A stretch of 64,000 nucleotides of DNA from Drosophila miranda. Taxonomy: Eukaryota; Arthropoda; Insecta; Diptera; Drosophilidae. The notes under the pieces are model-generated. The model was not told the origin of the DNA. It did not search any database and was given only the letters and a program-made list of their open reading frames with translations. The stretch is from positions 6,803,249 through 6,867,248 of the forward strand of contig NW_022881603.1 in the NCBI RefSeq assembly GCF_003369915.1, given 5' to 3'. Numbering within the stretch: position 1 is the first letter of the stretch; each line of letters starts with the position of its first letter. Position numbers and translations under genes: made by a program. Below are positions 57,697 to 64,000 of this stretch, piece by piece.

Positions 57697-58937
57697 TGTG
57701 AGTCGTATTCTCCGAACCATGCACATTGCAATCAAAATTAAACTGAGATCGCCAACGAAATAAATTAACTGCATTTTGAATAAATTAACTGTTCAAATCC
57801 GGAAGCTAATGCAAAGTTGTTTGCTGATAAGAATTACTGCACAAGCCGCACTTGAACTTGAAAGTGTACTTGTACAGCTGCGTTTGATTCGTTTGTTAAC
57901 CATAGCTGGGCTTAAATTTAAAGTTTATTTTAAATAAAAATATTTAAATTATTTTAATATATTATTTAAATACATTTTTTTTTTTAAATTGGTGTTTTTT
58001 TCATTCACTTTCATACTTTGCGCTCTACTTAAAGCAGGTTGGCAGTCCAGCAGCATTTCATTCGAGGTGCAGTTTTTCAGCAGTTGGCAGTTTTCCCGTT
58101 TATCGATAGCAACAATAAAATACCCTTCTGGAATATTTAAACCTATTTCAACGATTTCTTTCTACAGAGACCAAGAATAATCATGCATGAATATTTCTAA
58201 CACATATCAATTTGAGAAAATTTCTTCATCAATTTTAAAAACATTTTGGAAAACAGGGTATACAAAGGGCTATACACGCATCATGTCTTTAAATACCAGC
58301 AACCTGCGACTGTTTTTTTGTTGAACTATTTTGTTTAAACCTTGTTTAAGTCAAAATACAACAAAAGCAAGGACTAATACCTTCTTTTAGACAAGATCCA
58401 ATAAAAGCAAGTGTTTAAAATAAACTAGTCAATTCGCAAATAGATTCACTAATCGGATAAAATTATGTGGGCATGGCTTAATGTTCTATATAGCTAGTAA
58501 TATTCCACGGAATATCATAAACGAGGAATATGTATGTAAAATAGAACTTGAATTCGTCAGTATATTTACGGTATATTATTTAAATGCCAATTTTTTGGCA
58601 ATTTATTTATTCAACTCTTGGAATTTATTATCTTATCTGATCAAATACTTGTTCAATACAATATATCGGTGGAACAAAGTTCAATTAAAACAAAGGTGAG
58701 GCGAGACATTTGCCGGTCAACCTGCGCGTCCATCGCGGTGTTTTCCGCACACGGAGAACGGTGACTGGAAAAAAAAAATGTAAATCCCCTAAGCTAGTAG
58801 CTGGCCACATCCAGAAAAACCTACTGTGTAATTATAGCCACGTCAGCAATCATCTTAGTTGGCGAGCTTGTGCCTGCATATGCAAATACATATGTAGCTG
58901 TTGAACTGAATTCTCGGATTTGTTTCCACTCCTACAG
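57697..58937. other. Intergenic region between fibrinogen copy 3 and Dcr-2 copy 3
   Basis: Shared with 33282-35600 but shorter: it lacks the CR1 fragment and its neighbourhood (33953-34900), and Dcr-2 exons 1-2 have been deleted at about 58876. No other gene is seen. Confidence 0.7.
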
Positions 58938-61900
58938 ATCAACCGAGGAGGGCGGAAAACGAGCTATATTTATGTGCAATACAGTCGAGCTAGCCCGCCA
59001 GCAGGCAATGGCCGTGAGGAAGTTCTCAAATCTCAAAGTGGGGTTCTTTGTGGGGGAGCAGGGCGTCGACGACTGGTCGAAGATAAAATGGAGCCACGAA
59101 ATAAGCGATAGCCAAGTTAGTGTCGAGCTCATGACGCCTCATCAAACCAATATGCATTTCTGATATTCGTTTATATAGAACGGATGCACTAGTATTTGTG
59201 CTTCCAAGTGCTTTACAAATTTGGCCCTGGCTTTTTTTTCTAATTGAGTTTTCTTATATCTTGCAACGACAATAGGTTCTGGTGGGCACAGCCCAAGTCA
59301 TGTTGAATATGGTCACCCAGAAGTACTTGGAGCTGAGCTCTGTGAGCATCGTGATTATAGACGAGTGCCACCATGGCACTGGCCACCATCCCTACCATGA
59401 GTTCATGCATCTGTTTTTACTCGCTGACCGAAACACGCCACTGCCGCGCGTTTTGGGACTGACGGGTGTACTCATTAAAGGCAACGAATTTAAGCTGGTC
59501 GCTCAAAAGCTCAGAGAGCTGGAGACGACCTACAGAAGCAATATCATCACCGTGTCCGACACGGAGGAATTGAAAAACGTGATGCTGTGAGACCTTTTAA
59601 GTCCTTTCCATAGAAGAAATCACGCTATAGCAGTTCTGTTTATTTTTTGCAGCTACTCCACCAAACCAAGGGAGTGTTTAGTGACTTATCCAGACCAAGT
59701 GGGGAGCCTTGTGATCGGGCACGCCATACATAGATGCATTGAGCACAACGTACGCCTAGACGATTTGGAGATTGGCAAACAGCCTACGCGCTATTCCAGG
59801 GGGCTGTCGACCCTTCGCGATCCGCACAAGAAAGGATATATAAAGACTCTGCTCAACGACTTCCAGTACCAGCTGGAGCACTACGGCGTATATGCGGCAG
59901 CCATGGCCATAGTATCGGTGATTTTAGAGTTTGAAATTAAGCTGCATCAGTCGGAAACCCTTGCCCTGACCCTCGCCGGTATACGAGCAAATGCATATAC
60001 CAATTGTTGAAGAAGTTCATTGCGGTTATTCCGGCGCTGAGCGATGTTCTCGTGCCGCAGTTTATGGTGGGCCGCAACTCAGTTTCAGCGGATTGTGAGA
60101 GCGTCCTGGAGCGCAAGTGGCAAAAGTCGGTACGTTATGCCTCGGGCCTCAGCACAGAACATTATATTAAAAGTATATTATTCTCCCCTGTCGCAATCCC
60201 CATCAAAGGCCATTCATCAATTTAGGGATGGCGAAGCCAACCTGATGGTCTGTTCGAGCGTTCTAGAGGAAGGCATCGATGTAAAGGCCTGCAATTACGT
60301 GTTGATCCTGGATCCTTTAAAGACATTTAACATGTACGTGCAGACGAAGGGGCGGGCTCGATCCAAGGAGGCCCAGTTTGTGCTTTTTTCCTCAGAGCTT
60401 GACCGCATAAAAACCAACCAACAAATCAACCAATATCGCCAAGCCCATACCGACATCGGAGAGTATTTAAAGGATCGCGTCCTGGATCGGGCCGAACCCC
60501 TGATGCAAGAGATAGCCGATCACTTCCACGAATTGATCACACCATTTATAAACGAAAAAGGTGCCGTGCTGCTGCCTAGCAGTGCCCTGATGCTGCTCCA
60601 CCGCTACTGCCAGAGCCTGCCCTCGGATGCATTCGGCTTTGTGGAGCCCTGGATCACACTAATCAGTTGGGACCAGAAGCGGGAACTCTTTGGCACAAAG
60701 GCCGCAAGCAAAGAAGTCGTCTCTATCGAACTTCCACTCAGCTCGTCCGTGCGGGATAAAATTTATGTAAGCCCAAAATGGACTACCCAGCGTCGACAGT
60801 CAGTAATCATGTTCGAATCATTCCAGAGCGATCCCATGACTTCCGTTAAGGCGGCAAAAATATCGGCAGCCTTTAAGACCTGCATTAAACTGTACTCCAC
60901 GGGGGAGCTCAACGAGCGTTTCCTACCCGTCACGCTTAAGGACCGGGTGACGGCGATAGCCGACTTTCACTTTGACCACTGGAAGAAATACAGCGACGAT
61001 GGTGAGTCTTATTCAATCAAATACCCACTAATTCTGTTTAATCATTTTCCTCCTTGGGTGCTTTTAGTTATCGATACGGTAAACAAGCAGAAACTCAAGC
61101 CGGAGACACAAACTACCTTCAAGACCTCTTGTCCGACGGAGTTCTACGATTGCCGGCCACGGGTGGGTGAAGTCTGTTATGCCTATGAGATCATTTTGGA
61201 GCCGCAGTTCGAGCGCAACGACTACACAGAGCACATCCACGACAACATGCTGTCGCGTAGGAACTTTGCGTTGCTGCTGAGGAAGCAGCTGCCGCCTCTC
61301 TCGAAGATGCCGCTGTTCTGCAACCAGGGCCCATTGCATGTGCAGGTTAGGGAGCACCCGCGAGAGCTGGTTATTGCAAGTCAGGAGCAGCTGGAGCAAC
61401 TGCATCAGTTCCATGGAATGCTGTTCCGCGATCTGTTGAAGATCTGGCATCCCTGCTTTGTACTGGATCGTCGAGGCAAGGACAACTCCTACCTGACCGT
61501 GCCTCTAGCCGTGGGCGCAGAGCATCAGAATGTGGTGGACTGGCCGCTGGTCCGTCAGTTCCAGCGTCTGCCCACCCCGAAGCCTGTCAGTGTGAAGCAG
61601 CGCAAGGAACAGCGAGCGCCGCGTCCAGAGGACTATGAGGGGAAAATTGTGACTCAGTGGTATGCCAACTTCGCGAGCAAGCGAATGCTCGTGCACAAGG
61701 TGCGCAGAGACCTGACTCCGAGCAGCCTGATGGAAAGCAACCACCAGAACACGAGCTATGGCGAGTTCACCACGTCCAAGTATGGCGATGACATCGAAGG
61801 AATTGTTCGCATGGACCAGTTCCTGATCGAGGTGCGCGAGCTTACGGAGCAACTGAACTTCTATGTCCAGCAGCGGGGCAAGACGTCGGCCCAGAGCAAG

Positions 61901-64000
61901 GCCAGGGTCAAGATCATCCTCGTTCCGGAGCTCTGCTTTAATTTCGATTTCCCCGGCGACCTCTGGGTAAAAGCAGTGTTTCTACCCAGCATCTTGAACC
62001 GGCTCCACTTCATGCTGCATGCTGAGGCATTACGACAACGCTTCAATACCTACCTGGGGCTGCAACATCTGCCTCAAAATGGAGTTGACTATAGGCCAAA
62101 GCTCTTGGAGATCGACTGGTCGTTGCGCCGCAATGTGGGTTCCCATGGCAATGCCGTTCCCAATGATTATGAAGAAGGGTCACGCTCTATTCTGGAGCCC
62201 CTACCCAGCAAAGAAGTTGAGATTGGGATGAAGACACTGCAGATACGCTACTTACAACATTCGTGGCAGCAGTACCTGGAACCCGTAGACCTACCCCGGA
62301 ACATCATGTCCGCCTATACCGTGGAGTTGAACTATTACAACAATTTTATATCCGGCCAAGTGGCGTCTCTCGACAAAATGGAGCAGGACGACAGGGAGTT
62401 CTGGCTGGAGACGCAGTTCAAGATGCCTAAAGGGAACATCTATGAGACCAGGAGTCCAGCAATTCCCCTGCCGCCCGGCCTGCCCTGCTCCCGCCGACCA
62501 GCTCAGCTCCCAAACCACAGTCGTTGAATGTGTTGCCGGTTCTGATGAAGAGCGTCTCCGATGATCACATCACTCCGGCCCACCAGGGTGAGTTCCTGGC
62601 GGCCATCACCACAGCGGGATCTGCCGATGTTTATGATATGGAGCGAGCGGAGCTGTTGGGTGACTCGTTTCTCAAGAGGAACGAAGGCACGCTCACGCAG
62701 GTCAAGTCGAGGCTGGTGTCCAACAAGAACCTGATGTATTGCCTCAGGGAGACGGATATTCCCAGTCGTATTAGCTGCAGTCTGTTCGACCCCATATTAA
62801 CGTGGCTTCCGCCCAGCATTAATCTGCCCGAAGATGTCTTGGATGTGTGGACGGAGCAGCCGAACTTTGCCAAACTGATTGGTCCCCATAATCTCTTCAA
62901 TCTGGCCCTTAGTGACGAGGAGATTCTGGCAGGTCATTGCAACAAGGATACCTATCTTCGCTTTATGCAAGGTTGCAAGAGCAATCAGCAAGGCTATTAT
63001 GCCGGCCGAGACTTCTCCTCCGGCGTGAACTACTTCTTTGGTGAGGTCGCTGTTCAGAACAAGGTGGTGGCTGACACTCTGGAGGCCCTTCTGGGAGTCG
63101 TTGTGAGAAACTATGGATTGCAACATGGCTTCCGCATGCTGGAATACTTCGGCATTTGCAAGCCGGACGTTGATAAGCCATTGTCGCAGCTGCTCGATCT
63201 TCAGTTGAAGAGCACCAAGATGCGAGCCAACGCGAGCCCTGACGATATTGATGGCTTCCTGATCAACCACTCCTATTTAGAGCAGAATCTGGGCTACGAA
63301 TTCCGGGATCGGGGCTTCCTCTTGCAGGCCCTGACGCATCCGTCATTTCCCACCAATCGCTTGACCGGCTGCTACCAGGAGCTGGAGTTCATTGGCGATG
63401 CCATACTCGATTTTCTCATCTCTGCATACATTTTCTTAAACAATACCAAGCTGCGTCCGGGCGAGCTCACGGATCTGCGCTCGGCATTGGTCAATAACAT
63501 GACACTGGGATGCATCTGCGTGCGCCACAAGCTGCACCTCTTCATTCTGGCAGAGAACGCGTTGCTATCTGAGACCATCAGCAAGTTTGTGAAATTCCAA
63601 GGGAGCCAGGGACACAGAGTCACGAATCATGGCAGGAATCACGTGGCAGGAGAGAGATGTGCAGCCCGTTATTCTGGACTTGGACGATGAAGTGGAGATG
63701 GCCATGGAAAATGAGTCGGAAGACGGTCCACGCATCGGTGCTTTCAACTTGGCGCAAAACGTAGATGTCCCCAAGGCTTTAGGCGATGTCCTGGAGGCCC
63801 TTATCGCGGCCGTCTACCTGGATTGCCGGGATCTGCAGACAACCTGGCAGATGATCTACCATTTGTTTGAGCCCGAGCTGAAGGAATTCTCCCAGAATAT
63901 ACCCATCAGCCCGATTCGTCAGCTCCATGAGCACAAGCTGGCCAATCCCGTCTACGGTCCGCCCCTGGTAGACAAGGACGTTGTGATGATGTACTGCCAG
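58938..64000 (+). pseudogene. Dcr-2: Dicer-2 copy 3, exons 3-7, partial at window edge
   Basis: Exons: 58938-59115, 59276-59586, 59653-60129, 60209-61001, 61068 to beyond 64000. A deletion of about 330 bp removed exons 1-2 (start codon and P-loop). Exon 5 has lost about 230 bp at 59972, shifting the frame inside the helicase. Exons 6 and 7 are open from 60209 to about 62465 with a readable frame even through the short intron 6. A 1-bp loss near 62465 breaks the frame; a 39-bp in-frame deletion removes residues just after ELLGDSFLK in RNase IIIa. A rearranged stretch near 63631 shifts the frame before the dsRBD. At the site of the shared stop in copies 1 and 2 it has AAA, the ancestral state. 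Intron 3 lacks the Helitron. Confidence 0.94.

Overview
This window looks like repeat-rich Drosophila DNA of the obscura group. It carries several partly decayed copies of Dicer-2 and of a fibrinogen-related gene, surrounded by nested transposable elements: Ty3/Gypsy and BEL/Pao LTR elements, CR1-like and LOA-clade LINEs, and DINE-1/ISY-like Helitron derivatives. Dcr-2 sits on Muller element C in D. melanogaster, and Muller C became the neo-X/neo-Y pair of D. miranda. Together with the heavy element load and a LOA-clade LINE resembling the D. miranda TRIM element, this makes the D. miranda neo-Y (or comparable Muller-C heterochromatin) my best guess. That placement is inference; no species marker is decisive.

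Layout. 1-5962: tandem Ty3/Gypsy element, one unit complete with an intact 1548-codon gag-pol. 5963-8351: BEL/Pao gag on the minus strand, split by a Helitron. 8352-11176: no recognised gene. 11177-11483: last two exons of an unidentified host gene (minus). 11484-25916: mosaic of a CR1-like LINE and a 17.6/297-like LTR element, rearranged by inversion and then duplicated as two 5.85-kb blocks (12625-18474 and 20068-25916), with an inverted copy of part of the block between them. 25917-28982: a second, broken Ty3/Gypsy element. 28983-33281: a truncated fibrinogen-related gene, a Helitron, then a longer copy (minus) whose coiled-coil region is interrupted by an inserted cytochrome-b5/MAPR-like sequence. 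35601-42287: Dcr-2 copy 1, all seven exons recognisable but disabled. 43596-48699: Dcr-2 copy 2, lacking exons 1-3. 48972-55611: a Helitron split by a 5.5-kb LOA-clade LINE with a 15-bp target-site duplication. 56439-57696: third fibrinogen-related copy. 58938-64000: Dcr-2 copy 3, lacking exons 1-2 and running off the window.

How it fits together. The ancestral unit seems to have been a fibrinogen-related gene (minus) head-to-head with Dcr-2 (plus). Helitron copies lie exactly at the junctions of the repeated units: one in Dcr-2 intron 3 of copy 1, one just 3' of copies 1 and 2, and one 3' of each fibrinogen-related copy. This suggests that recombination between dispersed Helitrons drove the amplification. 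Copies 1 and 2 share a nonsense mutation absent from copy 3, so they are the more recent duplicates. No Dcr-2 or fibrinogen-related copy in the window appears able to encode a full-length protein.
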